Below, piece after piece: positions 8,074-15,226 of a stretch of 27,512 nt of DNA. The DNA is taken from contig CAJULZ010000020.1 of assembly GCA_910587205.1 (NCBI GenBank), positions 1-27,512 of the forward strand. Reading direction: 5' to 3'. Position numbers and translations under genes: made by a program. The stretch is from an uncultured Oscillospiraceae bacterium. Its GTDB lineage: Bacteria; Bacillota; Clostridia; Oscillospirales; Oscillospiraceae. A model generated the notes under the pieces. It was given only the letters and a program-made list of their open reading frames with translations. It was not told the origin of the DNA and searched no databases. Position 1 is the first letter of the stretch, and the number at the start of each line of letters is the position of its first letter.

Positions 8074-10125
8074 ATGGGCCTTTTAAACGATGTTTTGGCG
8101 CATTCGAATCTGGAACCTGCGCAGCTGCTGGCATACATTGACGAATACGAGGCTGTCCAGCCCTATGACTGCATGATCGGCACGGCCCGGGCGGTGGCGT
8201 CGTTTTTTGCGGAGGACTACGAGGCCGCGGAGAGGTGGATTTTAAGCGCGCTGCAAAAAAACCCAACCAACCACATGAACCACTTTTACTACGCGCTGAT
8301 TGCCAAGGCCCGGGGACAGTATTTGACCGCGGCGGTGGAATGCTGGATCGCGATCAACTTTGCCACCCAGTTTGGGACGCCCCCCGGCTGGGACGCTTTG
8401 CTCAAGCAGCTGAACGATGTGATGCTGGAGGTCGGGCCAAAGCTGGGGCAGGAGGAGCTGCTGGAGTTCACGTTCCGAAGGAACGTTTTAGAGTCGCCGG
8501 GCAGTTTTTTCCCCACGTACTATTTGTATGAGAAAAAGCGCTGGACCGTATTCACGGGGCGGTTCCTGTATTATGACCGCCGGAAAGCCTACAACGATTA
8601 TGTGGGGTTCTGGGGCCAGGCGCATATGGATGTGTTCTCCCACACGTTGTCAAAACTGCTGGCGGGCGCCGGGGACTATAACCTTTACGCCGTTACGCCT
8701 ACGGAAACATGGAAGGCGCGGAAGGGCAAAACGGCTGAATTAAAGCAGGGAGGACAGGTTGTGGCGGTGGCCGCTACCGCGGCCGACCAGAAAATCAGCA
8801 TCACCACAGACGGGGGGCAGGGCATAAACTTCACCCTGGCCGTGCCGGAGATATATCATTATATCAATATGGACCGGCCTGGGAGGCTGTCTTCCGGGCA
8901 GGATTTCGTTGTGTCCAAGCCGGTTTGTATGGAGGGCGCGCCGGGGAAGAAACGGCTGATTTTGACGATTTTCATGGACGCGCTCTCCCAGCGCTATTTG
9001 ACGGATACGGATTACGCGTGTATGCCCCACACCCGGGAATTCTTTGGGAAAGGGACCATTTTCAAAAACTGCTATGCCACGGGCGAGTGGACGCACCCAT
9101 CGGTGGCCTCGCTGAATACGGGCCTATATACGACCCACCACCATATCATTTACCGGAGCCCGGCCTACCAGTACCCTCCGAAGAACAAAACGGTGGGCGA
9201 GATCTTCAGTGACGGCGGGTATTTTACGTTCCTTGCCTCCGGCTCCGTAGGGACGTCCCCATATATGGGCGGCCTGCGGGGGTTTGACCGGGCGATCCAT
9301 AAATCCGCGCTTGGATTCCCTGACAGCCATCTGATCGCAGACGTGCTGGATCATCTGGATGCGTTTCCGGACGCCAGCAAGTTTGTCGCCCTGGGGCTGT
9401 GCGACGTGCATCGCTCTATGGAGGACACGACAGAGCAGGCGCTCAGCGTGGCGATGCCGCAGCAAACCCTGCTGGGGTTCCGGGACGCTATGGCGAAGAC
9501 AAACCACGATGAGAAAAGCGTCTGGATGCGCTATGCTGAGTCACACATCCCGAAATACCAGGCGGCGCTGCGGAACTTTGACCGGCAGATTAAGCCGGTT
9601 TACGACTACATCACGGAACACTACGCAGAGGACGAATATTTGGTCTGCCTTTATTCAGACCACGGGACCCCGGCGCTGAACCATGAGGAATACCTGCTCA
9701 AGAAGATGCAGACCAACTCGGTGCTGATGCTCCGGGGCGGCGGCGTGCCCGCCCAGGTGTCGGAGGAGTACGTCAACCACTTTGACTACCTGCCCATCCT
9801 GGCAAAGCTGGCGGGCGTCCCCTTCGATTTTTCGGGGCACGACTGCGTCCTGCCCCGCGCGTTTGGTGGTCCCGGCCGGGATTTCGTCTATACGGAGTCC
9901 ATCTACCACGGGCAGACCTATAAGGCGGCTGTCCGGACGGAGGAATTTGAATGCCGGTTTGAGACGAAGGGCTTTACCGGCAACGACGGCCTGATCGACC
10001 TGGCTCAAGGCTTTACGATGAAGGTTCTCTCCATGGAAACCGGGGAGGAGATCCAGGACGGGGAGCTGTCCGAGGACTTTGAGGCCATCGTGTTCGACCA
10101 TATCAAAGAGAACATCAAATACTGA
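8074..10125 (+). CDS. Sulfatase-fold (alkaline phosphatase superfamily) protein with TPR-like N-terminus
   Basis: Residues 1-~130 are helical and TPR-like (AAERWILSALQKNPTNH). Residues ~295-620 are a sulfatase/alkaline phosphatase fold: metal ligand D302 in IFMDALSQ, the nucleophile block EWTHPSVASLNTGLYTTHH, metal ligands D529-H530 in YSDHGTP, and DYLPILAKLAGVPFDF near the end. The residue in the formylglycine position is T340, not Cys or Ser, so a genuine sulfatase is unlikely. Thr nucleophiles are used by phosphoethanolamine and phosphoglycerol transferases in this superfamily, so a phosphotransferase or phosphodiesterase acting on the glycan fits better. There is no signal peptide or membrane segment, which is unusual for such enzymes and implies cytoplasmic action. 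ATG 8074 follows GAGGGG (8063-8068) by 5 nt; GTG 8068 is the alternative. Confidence 0.82.
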   Translation: MGLLNDVLAHSNLEPAQLLAYIDEYEAVQPYDCMIGTARAVASFFAEDYEAAERWILSALQKNPTNHMNHFYYALIAKARGQYLTAAVECWIAINFATQFGTPPGWDALLKQLNDVMLEVGPKLGQEELLEFTFRRNVLESPGSFFPTYYLYEKKRWTVFTGRFLYYDRRKAYNDYVGFWGQAHMDVFSHTLSKLLAGAGDYNLYAVTPTETWKARKGKTAELKQGGQVVAVAATAADQKISITTDGGQGINFTLAVPEIYHYINMDRPGRLSSGQDFVVSKPVCMEGAPGKKRLILTIFMDALSQRYLTDTDYACMPHTREFFGKGTIFKNCYATGEWTHPSVASLNTGLYTTHHHIIYRSPAYQYPPKNKTVGEIFSDGGYFTFLASGSVGTSPYMGGLRGFDRAIHKSALGFPDSHLIADVLDHLDAFPDASKFVALGLCDVHRSMEDTTEQALSVAMPQQTLLGFRDAMAKTNHDEKSVWMRYAESHIPKYQAALRNFDRQIKPVYDYITEHYAEDEYLVCLYSDHGTPALNHEEYLLKKMQTNSVLMLRGGGVPAQVSEEYVNHFDYLPILAKLAGVPFDFSGHDCVLPRAFGGPGRDFVYTESIYHGQTYKAAVRTEEFECRFETKGFTGNDGLIDLAQGFTMKVLSMETGEEIQDGELSEDFEAIVFDHIKENIKY

Positions 10126-10140
10126 GCGGCGGTTCGCCGC
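10126..10140. other. Short GC hairpin between the sulfatase-fold gene and rfbF
   Basis: GCGGCG-GTT-CGCCGC begins right after the TGA stop. There is no T-run, so it is not a good terminator. It could stabilise or process the operon mRNA, or be fortuitous. Confidence 0.45.
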
Positions 10141-10163
10141 GCGGGGAAGGGAATGGGAGTGCG

Positions 10164-10952
10164 ATGAAAGTTGTGATCCTGGCGGGCGGCCTGGGTACCC
10201 GCATCAGCGAAGAGAGCCACCTGAAGCCAAAACCCATGATTGAAATCGGGGAACGGCCCATCCTGTGGCACATCATGAAGATTTACTCCCACTACGGGTT
10301 CCACGAATTTGTCATCTGCCTGGGCTATAAGGGGAATCTGATCAAGGAGTTCTTTGCGGACTATTATTTTCATATGTCCGACGTCACCTTCGACCTGACC
10401 CGGGGGAACGAGATGACCATCCACAACAATGTGGCGGAGCCGTGGAAGGTGACGCTGGTGGATACGGGGCTCCAGTCCATGACGGGGGCGCGGCTGTCCC
10501 GGGTGCGGCGCTATCTGGACGACGGGCCGTTCATGATGACCTACGGGGACGGCGTGGGGGATATCTGCATCCCCAAGCTGCTGGAGTTCCACAGGAAAAC
10601 GGGCCGGAAGGCCACGCTGACGGGGATTCAGCTGGGGGCACGGTTTGGAGTGGTGGACGTGGCCCCGGACTCGGACATCGTGCGGGGATTCCAGGAGAAG
10701 CCCCGGGAGGAGGGCGCCTGGATCAACGGCGGCTTTATGGTACTGGAGCCCTCGGTACTGGACTATGTCCACGACGACTCCGGCCCCTTTGAGAAGGTGG
10801 CGCTGGAGCGGCTTAGCCGGGAGGGGGAGCTGGCCATCTACCGGCACGCCGGCTTCTGGCAGTGCATGGACACCCAACGGGACAAGGAGCTGCTGGAAGG
10901 GTACTGGAACAGCGGACGGGCCCAGTGGAAGGTGTGGGGGGATCAGGCATGA
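10164..10952 (+). CDS. rfbF: Glucose-1-phosphate cytidylyltransferase
   Basis: Makes CDP-glucose from CTP and glucose-1-phosphate, the first step of the CDP-6-deoxysugar pathway. The protein starts MKVVILAGGLGTRISEES, the nucleotidyltransferase signature with the GGLGTR loop, followed by KPKPMIEIG. GDGVGD near 130 carries the metal-binding Asp, and GGFMVLEP and HAGFWQCMDT are typical of RfbF rather than RmlA. The length of 262 residues matches the family (~257). GGGAG lies just upstream of the ATG. The TGA stop overlaps the ATG of the epimerase gene (ATGA), so the two are probably translationally coupled. Its product feeds rfbG at 2243-3304, in the same operon but not adjacent. Confidence 0.95.
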   Translation: MKVVILAGGLGTRISEESHLKPKPMIEIGERPILWHIMKIYSHYGFHEFVICLGYKGNLIKEFFADYYFHMSDVTFDLTRGNEMTIHNNVAEPWKVTLVDTGLQSMTGARLSRVRRYLDDGPFMMTYGDGVGDICIPKLLEFHRKTGRKATLTGIQLGARFGVVDVAPDSDIVRGFQEKPREEGAWINGGFMVLEPSVLDYVHDDSGPFEKVALERLSREGELAIYRHAGFWQCMDTQRDKELLEGYWNSGRAQWKVWGDQA

Positions 10953-11479
10953 GGTTTGTGGAGACGGCGCTGCGGGACGTCCTCCTGATTGAGCCCCAGC
11001 CCAATGTTGACGGCCGGGGGTATTTCAGCCGGGCATTCTGCCAGCTGGAGTGCGCCCAGGCGGGGATCACCTGCCATTTTGTCCAGGACAACCTGTCGTA
11101 CAACGAGCGCGCCGGCACCTTCCGGGGGATGCACTTTCAAAAGGAGCCCTACGGGGAGGATAAGCTCCTGCGCTGTATCGCGGGGGGGATCGACGATGTG
11201 ATCGTGGATCTGCGGCCCGGTTCCCCCACCTACCGGCGGTGGGAAAAATACCGGCTGACGGCGGAGAACGGGCGGGCGCTGTTTATCCCGAAGGGGTTTG
11301 CCCACGGGTATGTCACGCTGTGCGGCCATACGTCGGTCTACTATAAGGTCTCCCAGTTCTACCACCCGGAGGCGGCCGGCGGGATCCGGTGGGACGATCC
11401 CGCCATCGGGATCACGTGGGACCTGCCCCCGGAAGAAATGATTATGAGCGAACAGGACAGGGCTTGGCCGCCCCTGTGA
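10949..11479 (+). CDS. RmlC-like sugar 3,5-epimerase (dTDP-4-dehydrorhamnose 3,5-epimerase family)
   Basis: A 176-residue cupin of the RmlC family. Features seen are RGMHFQ with the catalytic base H62, K72, the IDDVIVDLRPGSPTY strand, FIPKGFAHGY, and YYKVSQFYHPEAAGGIRWDDP with Y131/Y132 near the expected acid Tyr. The family epimerises C3 and/or C5 of 4-keto-6-deoxy nucleotide sugars. Since the neighbours make CDP-4-keto-6-deoxyglucose and no rmlA/rmlB is present, the substrate here is probably CDP-linked (inference). ATG 10949 overlaps the rfbF stop. The frame is open from 10862 but the extra N-terminal residues are rfbF shadow sequence. Confidence 0.9.
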   Translation: MRFVETALRDVLLIEPQPNVDGRGYFSRAFCQLECAQAGITCHFVQDNLSYNERAGTFRGMHFQKEPYGEDKLLRCIAGGIDDVIVDLRPGSPTYRRWEKYRLTAENGRALFIPKGFAHGYVTLCGHTSVYYKVSQFYHPEAAGGIRWDDPAIGITWDLPPEEMIMSEQDRAWPPL

Positions 11480-11500
11480 GCCCGCGAGGAGGAAAACGCC

Positions 11501-12997
11501 ATGCTGGAAATTCTTTCAAAGCCGATTTTGGTCTCGGGAAGCTCGGTGGGGCCGCTGGAGGTCCACTATGCCGCGGACGCGGCGCAGACCGGCTGGAATG
11601 AGAAATGCTTTGACTACATTAAGCGGTTTGAACAGACGGTGTGCGAAACGCTGGGCGTGAAATACGCGGTGGCTACGCCGTCGTGCACCGCCGCGCTCCA
11701 CCTGTCCCTGCTGACCATCGGCGTCAAGCCAGGGGACGAAGTAATTTTGCCGGACAGCACCTGGGTGGCTACGGCCAACGCCGTGTCCTATACCGGCGCG
11801 ACGCCTGTTTTTGTGGACGTGTGCCAGGACGACTGGACGATGGACCCGGACGCTGTGGAGCGGGCGATTACCCCCAGGACCAAGGCGATTATCCCCGTGC
11901 ATCTCTACGGACACCCGTGTAAAATGGACCGGCTCAACGCCATCGCGAAAGCCCACGGGCTGTATGTGATTGAGGACGCGGCCCAGAGCATGGGGAGCTT
12001 GTACCACGGCAAACAAACCGGTTCCCTGGGCGACATGGCCTGCTTCAGTTTCCACGGCTCCAAAATTGTGGTCATGGGCGAGGGGGGCGTTTTCACCACC
12101 AGCGACGAAAACCTTTACAGTCGGGCAAAGTTCCTGGCGGACGTGGCCAAGCACCCCACAAAGCGTTTTTTCAACGATGAAGTGGGCTACAAATTCCGCC
12201 TTTCCAATCTCCAGGCGGCCTTCGGCACGGCGCAGATGGAGCGGCTGGAGGAGATTGTAGCGAAAAAGCGCCGGATATTCCAGTGGTACCGGGAGGAGAT
12301 GGACGGGGTCGAGGGGGTGGAGTGGAACCCGGAGCTTCCCGATATTCGGAATAACTACTGGATGGTAACGCCCGTCCTGGATGAACGGTGGGAATATGAC
12401 GCGGCCTGGCTGCTGGCGGAGCTGGACCGGCGGGCTGTCTCCGGGCGCCCCTTCTTTTACCGGATCACGGATTTCCCCATGTACGCGCAGTTCCGCCGGG
12501 AGCAGACGCCGGTGGCGCGGCGGCTCCACGAGCGGGGGCTGAACCTGCCCTGCGGGGCGGAGCTGACGCATGAGGAGGTCAAATACGTCTGCGCCCACCT
12601 GCGCAATATTTTGACGGGCGGCGAGGTATCGAAGCCCATCACCGGATGGCTGGCCCGCCGGGAGCGGTTTTTGAGGGAGCGGGCCGGGTTCCCCGGCGTG
12701 GAGTTTATCAACCCGGATTTTCGCGCCATGGACTGCGAGATTTTCCTTGAAAAGCCGGAGGAGCTTACGGAGGGACTGCTGGAGCGCCTGCACGGGGAAC
12801 TGGGCTTCCAGCGGCTGTTTATCCGGGAAAGCGGCGGGGAAAGCGCCGCCATAGGGAGGCTGGAAAGCCTGGGGTTCGTGGAGCGGCAGCGGATTCCCAT
12901 GGTGCGGGCGGAGGGCCGCCCGGAGCCCATGGAGCTGTTCCGGCAGCCCTACGCGGACGTCCAGGGGTATGACGTGATTTTAATGAAGGTGTTTTAG
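11501..12997 (+). CDS. DegT/DnrJ/EryC1 sugar aminotransferase with C-terminal extension
   Basis: Residues 1-~370 are a PLP-dependent nucleotide-sugar aminotransferase, similar to perosamine synthases. ATPSCTAALHLSLL (58-71) binds the phosphate, EDAAQSMGSLYHG (158-170) contains the ring-stacking Asp159, and FHGSKIVVMGEGG (184-196) carries the Schiff-base lysine K188. A true RfbH dehydrase would have His in place of that lysine, so amination rather than 3-dehydration is predicted, probably at C4 of a CDP-4-keto sugar. Residues ~372-498 form an extra domain absent from typical 370-400 residue members; its end (AAIGRLESLGFVERQRIP) vaguely resembles a GNAT acetyltransferase, which would fit N-acylation, but this is weak. 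The ribosome site GAGGAGG lies in 11484-11490. The kinase gene follows after 9 nt. Confidence 0.88.
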   Translation: MLEILSKPILVSGSSVGPLEVHYAADAAQTGWNEKCFDYIKRFEQTVCETLGVKYAVATPSCTAALHLSLLTIGVKPGDEVILPDSTWVATANAVSYTGATPVFVDVCQDDWTMDPDAVERAITPRTKAIIPVHLYGHPCKMDRLNAIAKAHGLYVIEDAAQSMGSLYHGKQTGSLGDMACFSFHGSKIVVMGEGGVFTTSDENLYSRAKFLADVAKHPTKRFFNDEVGYKFRLSNLQAAFGTAQMERLEEIVAKKRRIFQWYREEMDGVEGVEWNPELPDIRNNYWMVTPVLDERWEYDAAWLLAELDRRAVSGRPFFYRITDFPMYAQFRREQTPVARRLHERGLNLPCGAELTHEEVKYVCAHLRNILTGGEVSKPITGWLARRERFLRERAGFPGVEFINPDFRAMDCEIFLEKPEELTEGLLERLHGELGFQRLFIRESGGESAAIGRLESLGFVERQRIPMVRAEGRPEPMELFRQPYADVQGYDVILMKVF

Positions 12998-13006
12998 GAG
13001 GAAGCC

Positions 13007-14161
13007 ATGGGGGACACAGGGACGGTATATTTTTTTACGGGTCTGTCGGGCGCGGGCAAGACCACCATCGGGGGACTGTTCCACCGGCGGCTGAAGGCGA
13101 CGAAGCCCAACGTGGTGCTGCTGGATGGGGACGAGATCCGCGTGGCCTTCGGTGAGGACGTGGGCTACACCCAGGACGAACGGCTGCGCTGGGCGGGGCG
13201 GATCTTCCGGGTGTGCAGGCTGCTGTCCGGCCAGGGGATCGACGTGGTGGTGTGCTCCATCGCCATGTACGACAGCGTGCGGCGGTGGAACCGGGAGAAT
13301 ATCCCCAATTACAAGGAGATTTACATCAAGGTCAGCCGGGACACCCTGCTTCAGCGCAACCAGAAGGGGCTGTACACTGCGGGGAAGAACGTGGTGGGCA
13401 TCGACCTGCCGTTTGAGGAGCCCCAGAGCCCTGACCTTGTGGTACCCAACGATGGCGGCCGCACCCCTCTGGAGCTGGTGGAGGAGCTGGAGCGGGCGCT
13501 GTATCCCAACATCGTGGAGGATGCGGTGGACAACACCGCTTACTGGAACCAGTATTACAAAAACCGGGTGTGTTCGGAAGAACCCTCCCCATTTGCCCGG
13601 TACGTGGCCACCCTGGTGGAACCGGGGCGGCGGATGGTGGAGCTGGGCTGCGGCAACGGGCGGGACGCGGTGTTTTTCGCCGCCCAGGGGCTGGATATCA
13701 CGGCGCTGGATATGTCCCAAGAGGCGGTCTCCCAGCTGCAAAGCCGGGGGATTGCCAACGCGGAGTTTTTGTGCGGGGATTTCGTCAACTCGGACGTCCA
13801 CCAGCCGGAGAGCTACGACTACGCCTACAGCCGGTTTACCCTCCACTCCATCAACCGCAATCAGGAGCAGGTGCTGCTGAACAACCTGTTCCGTGGCCTG
13901 CGGCCTGGGGGCAAGCTGTTTATCGAGGTGCGCGGGGTAAACGACCCGCTGTTCGGCAAAGGCAGGCAGGTGGAGCGCAACGCCTACTTCTATGACAACC
14001 ACTACCGCCGCTTCATCGTGCTGGATGAGCTGGCGGAGTCGTTGGAGCAGCGGGGCTTCCGGGTGGAGTACGCCCAGGAGCGCACCGGCTTCGCGCCCTA
14101 CGGCAACGACGATCCCCCGGTGATCCGCGTGGTGGCGGCCAGGCCGGAGAGCGGTGTATGA
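13007..14161 (+). CDS. Fusion of a CysC-like (APS kinase family) P-loop kinase and a class I SAM methyltransferase
   Basis: Residues 1-~168 resemble adenylylsulfate kinase: Walker A G12-LSGAGKT, LLDGDEIR (38-45), and the late block KGLYTAGKNVVGIDLPFEEP similar to the KGLY...GIDDPYE segment of CysC. The usual ENIRR segment is not preserved and the LDGDNIR Asn is Glu, so the substrate may not be APS. Residues ~170-384 are a SAM methyltransferase with VELGCGNGRD (211-220), ITALDMS (231-237) and LRPGGKLFIEV. Both halves look intact. The ribosome site (TAGGAGG) overlaps the preceding stop. The gene's TGA overlaps the ATG of the PHP gene. Likely role is activation or modification of a small group for the glycan (phosphorylation or sulfation plus methylation), not settled by sequence. 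Confidence 0.82.
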   Translation: MGDTGTVYFFTGLSGAGKTTIGGLFHRRLKATKPNVVLLDGDEIRVAFGEDVGYTQDERLRWAGRIFRVCRLLSGQGIDVVVCSIAMYDSVRRWNRENIPNYKEIYIKVSRDTLLQRNQKGLYTAGKNVVGIDLPFEEPQSPDLVVPNDGGRTPLELVEELERALYPNIVEDAVDNTAYWNQYYKNRVCSEEPSPFARYVATLVEPGRRMVELGCGNGRDAVFFAAQGLDITALDMSQEAVSQLQSRGIANAEFLCGDFVNSDVHQPESYDYAYSRFTLHSINRNQEQVLLNNLFRGLRPGGKLFIEVRGVNDPLFGKGRQVERNAYFYDNHYRRFIVLDELAESLEQRGFRVEYAQERTGFAPYGNDDPPVIRVVAARPESGV

Positions 14162-14982
14162 CCGCCCTGTGCGACCTGCACACCCACACCACCGCCTCCG
14201 ACGGGCAGTACGCTCCGGCGCAGCTGGTAAAGCTGGCAAAGGAACGGGGCCTGTCTGTGGTGGCCGTCACCGACCACGACACCGTGACGGGGGTGGGGGA
14301 GGCCCAGCGGGCCGGGGAAACTCTGGGCATTCAAGTGATCCGCGGGGTGGAGCTGAGCGCCAAGGACTATCCCAACTGCCACATTCTGGGCTACGGCTTC
14401 CGGGACGGGGACACGGAGCTGGCCCGGCTCTGTGAAAAATTCCGGGCGGGCCGGGATGAGCGGAAATATAAGATCGTGGATTTCCTCCGAGAGAAAGGTG
14501 TGGACATTGATCTCAACGAGGTGGAGGAACTGGCGGGCGGCGAGGTGATCGCCCGGCCCCATTTCGCCCAGGCGCTGGTGCGGCGCGGGTACGCCGCCAC
14601 CAACCGGGAGGCTTTTGACCGCTATCTGGACACAGAGGAGTTCCGGCAGAGGGTGAAGCGCTTCAAGGCGGATGCCAAGACCTGCGTGGAGGCCGTCAAG
14701 GCGGCGGGGGGAAAGGTCTCCCTGGCCCACCCCTACCAGATGGGGCTGCCCGACGGCGAGCTGGAGGGGCTTGTGTCCCGCCTCAAGGTCTGGGGCCTGG
14801 ACGCCGTCGAGTGCTACTACCCGAAATACACTTTGGAGCAGCAACAATTTTATCTCCATCTGGCGGACAAATACGAGCTTCACCAGACCGGCGGAAGCGA
14901 TTTCCACGGTGAACAGGTGAAGCCGGATGTAGAGCTGGCCGCGCTGGATTTGGAGCTGAACTGGCTGCTGAGGGGCCTATAA
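14158..14982 (+). CDS. PHP-domain phosphoesterase, nucleoside 3',5'-bisphosphate phosphatase-like
   Basis: A 274-residue PHP protein of the YciV/RNase AM type. Metal ligands are visible in DLHTHTTASDG (H8, H10, D15), VTDHDT (D39, H40), GVELSA (E65), H75, LAHPYQ and GGSDFHGE. A helical insertion (~95-165) is typical of this subgroup, which removes the 3' phosphate of pAp and trims short RNA 5' ends (family knowledge). Its ATG overlaps the stop of the CysC-like kinase fusion; since PAPS-using sulfotransferases yield pAp, the coupling may be functional. It is equally a common housekeeping gene that could simply end the operon. A strong terminator hairpin begins 18 nt after the stop. Confidence 0.87.
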   Translation: MTALCDLHTHTTASDGQYAPAQLVKLAKERGLSVVAVTDHDTVTGVGEAQRAGETLGIQVIRGVELSAKDYPNCHILGYGFRDGDTELARLCEKFRAGRDERKYKIVDFLREKGVDIDLNEVEELAGGEVIARPHFAQALVRRGYAATNREAFDRYLDTEEFRQRVKRFKADAKTCVEAVKAAGGKVSLAHPYQMGLPDGELEGLVSRLKVWGLDAVECYYPKYTLEQQQFYLHLADKYELHQTGGSDFHGEQVKPDVELAALDLELNWLLRGL

Positions 14983-15000
14983 TATAGCCATAAATAGGGA

Positions 15001-15040
15001 CGCGCCCGGCGGACAGCCATCCGCCGGGCGCGATTTTGTT
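15001..15040 (+). terminator. Intrinsic terminator of the glycan operon
   Basis: A perfect 13-bp GC-rich stem (15001-15013 with 15020-15032) with a 6-nt loop is followed by ATTTTGTT. It lies 18 nt past the PHP gene stop. Confidence 0.88.
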
Positions 15041-15094
15041 CGCCGTCCTGTCTGATTGGGCACAGGGAGGACGATAGGGATTGCCGGCGTCTGG

Positions 15095-15113
15095 AAAACG
15101 CAAATTGCGTTTT
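15095..15113. promoter_or_regulatory. Palindrome overlapping the -35 box (candidate operator)
   Basis: AAAACGCAA (15095-15103), one central base, and TTGCGTTTT (15105-15113) are exact inverted repeats. The right half contains the whole -35 hexamer, so a bound dimeric protein would block RNA polymerase. A run of T follows the stem, so a weak terminator reading is the alternative. Confidence 0.5.
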
Positions 15114-15133
15114 TACCCCCGGTGTGGTATACT
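15105..15133 (+). promoter_or_regulatory. Sigma-A promoter for leader ORF and methyltransferase
   Basis: TTGCGT (15105-15110), a 17-nt spacer, and TATACT (15128-15133), with TGG just before the -10 (extended -10). Transcription should start near 15140, immediately ahead of AGAGAGGAG. Confidence 0.75.
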
Positions 15134-15157
15134 CTGCCTCAGAGAGGAGTGACCGCC

Positions 15158-15226
15158 ATGGAATTGATCCATTACACAGCAGCCGACAAAACGGGAGCGC
15201 CGGCCTGTCCGCGGGGGGTGGGCTGA
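15158..15226 (+). CDS. 22-residue leader ORF overlapping the methyltransferase start
   Basis: The ORF starts MELIHYTAAD and ends CPRGVG before a TGA at 15224-15226. It has the best ribosome site in the region (AGAGAGGAG, 15141-15149, 8 nt spacing), better than that of the methyltransferase itself, whose ATG overlaps its stop (TGATG). It may be a translated leader that couples translation, or the remnant of a longer gene. No homologue is recognised and no regulatory codon run is visible. Confidence 0.45.
   Translation: MELIHYTAADKTGAPACPRGVG

Noticed and set aside
11516..12793. Minus-strand open frame of 425 residues opposite the aminotransferase
   Set aside because: Antisense shadow without motifs; the plus-strand gene has a full PLP signature.
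11501..12997. Naming the PLP enzyme rfbH (CDP-6-deoxyhexulose 3-dehydrase)
   Set aside because: RfbH has His instead of the PLP lysine and a [2Fe-2S] cysteine set; this protein has K188 in FHGSK and no such cysteines.
15095..15120. Intrinsic terminator at the AAAACGCAA palindrome
   Set aside because: The stem would have only a 1-nt loop and is AT-rich, and the true GC-rich terminator is already at 15001-15040; an operator reading fits better because it overlaps the -35 box.
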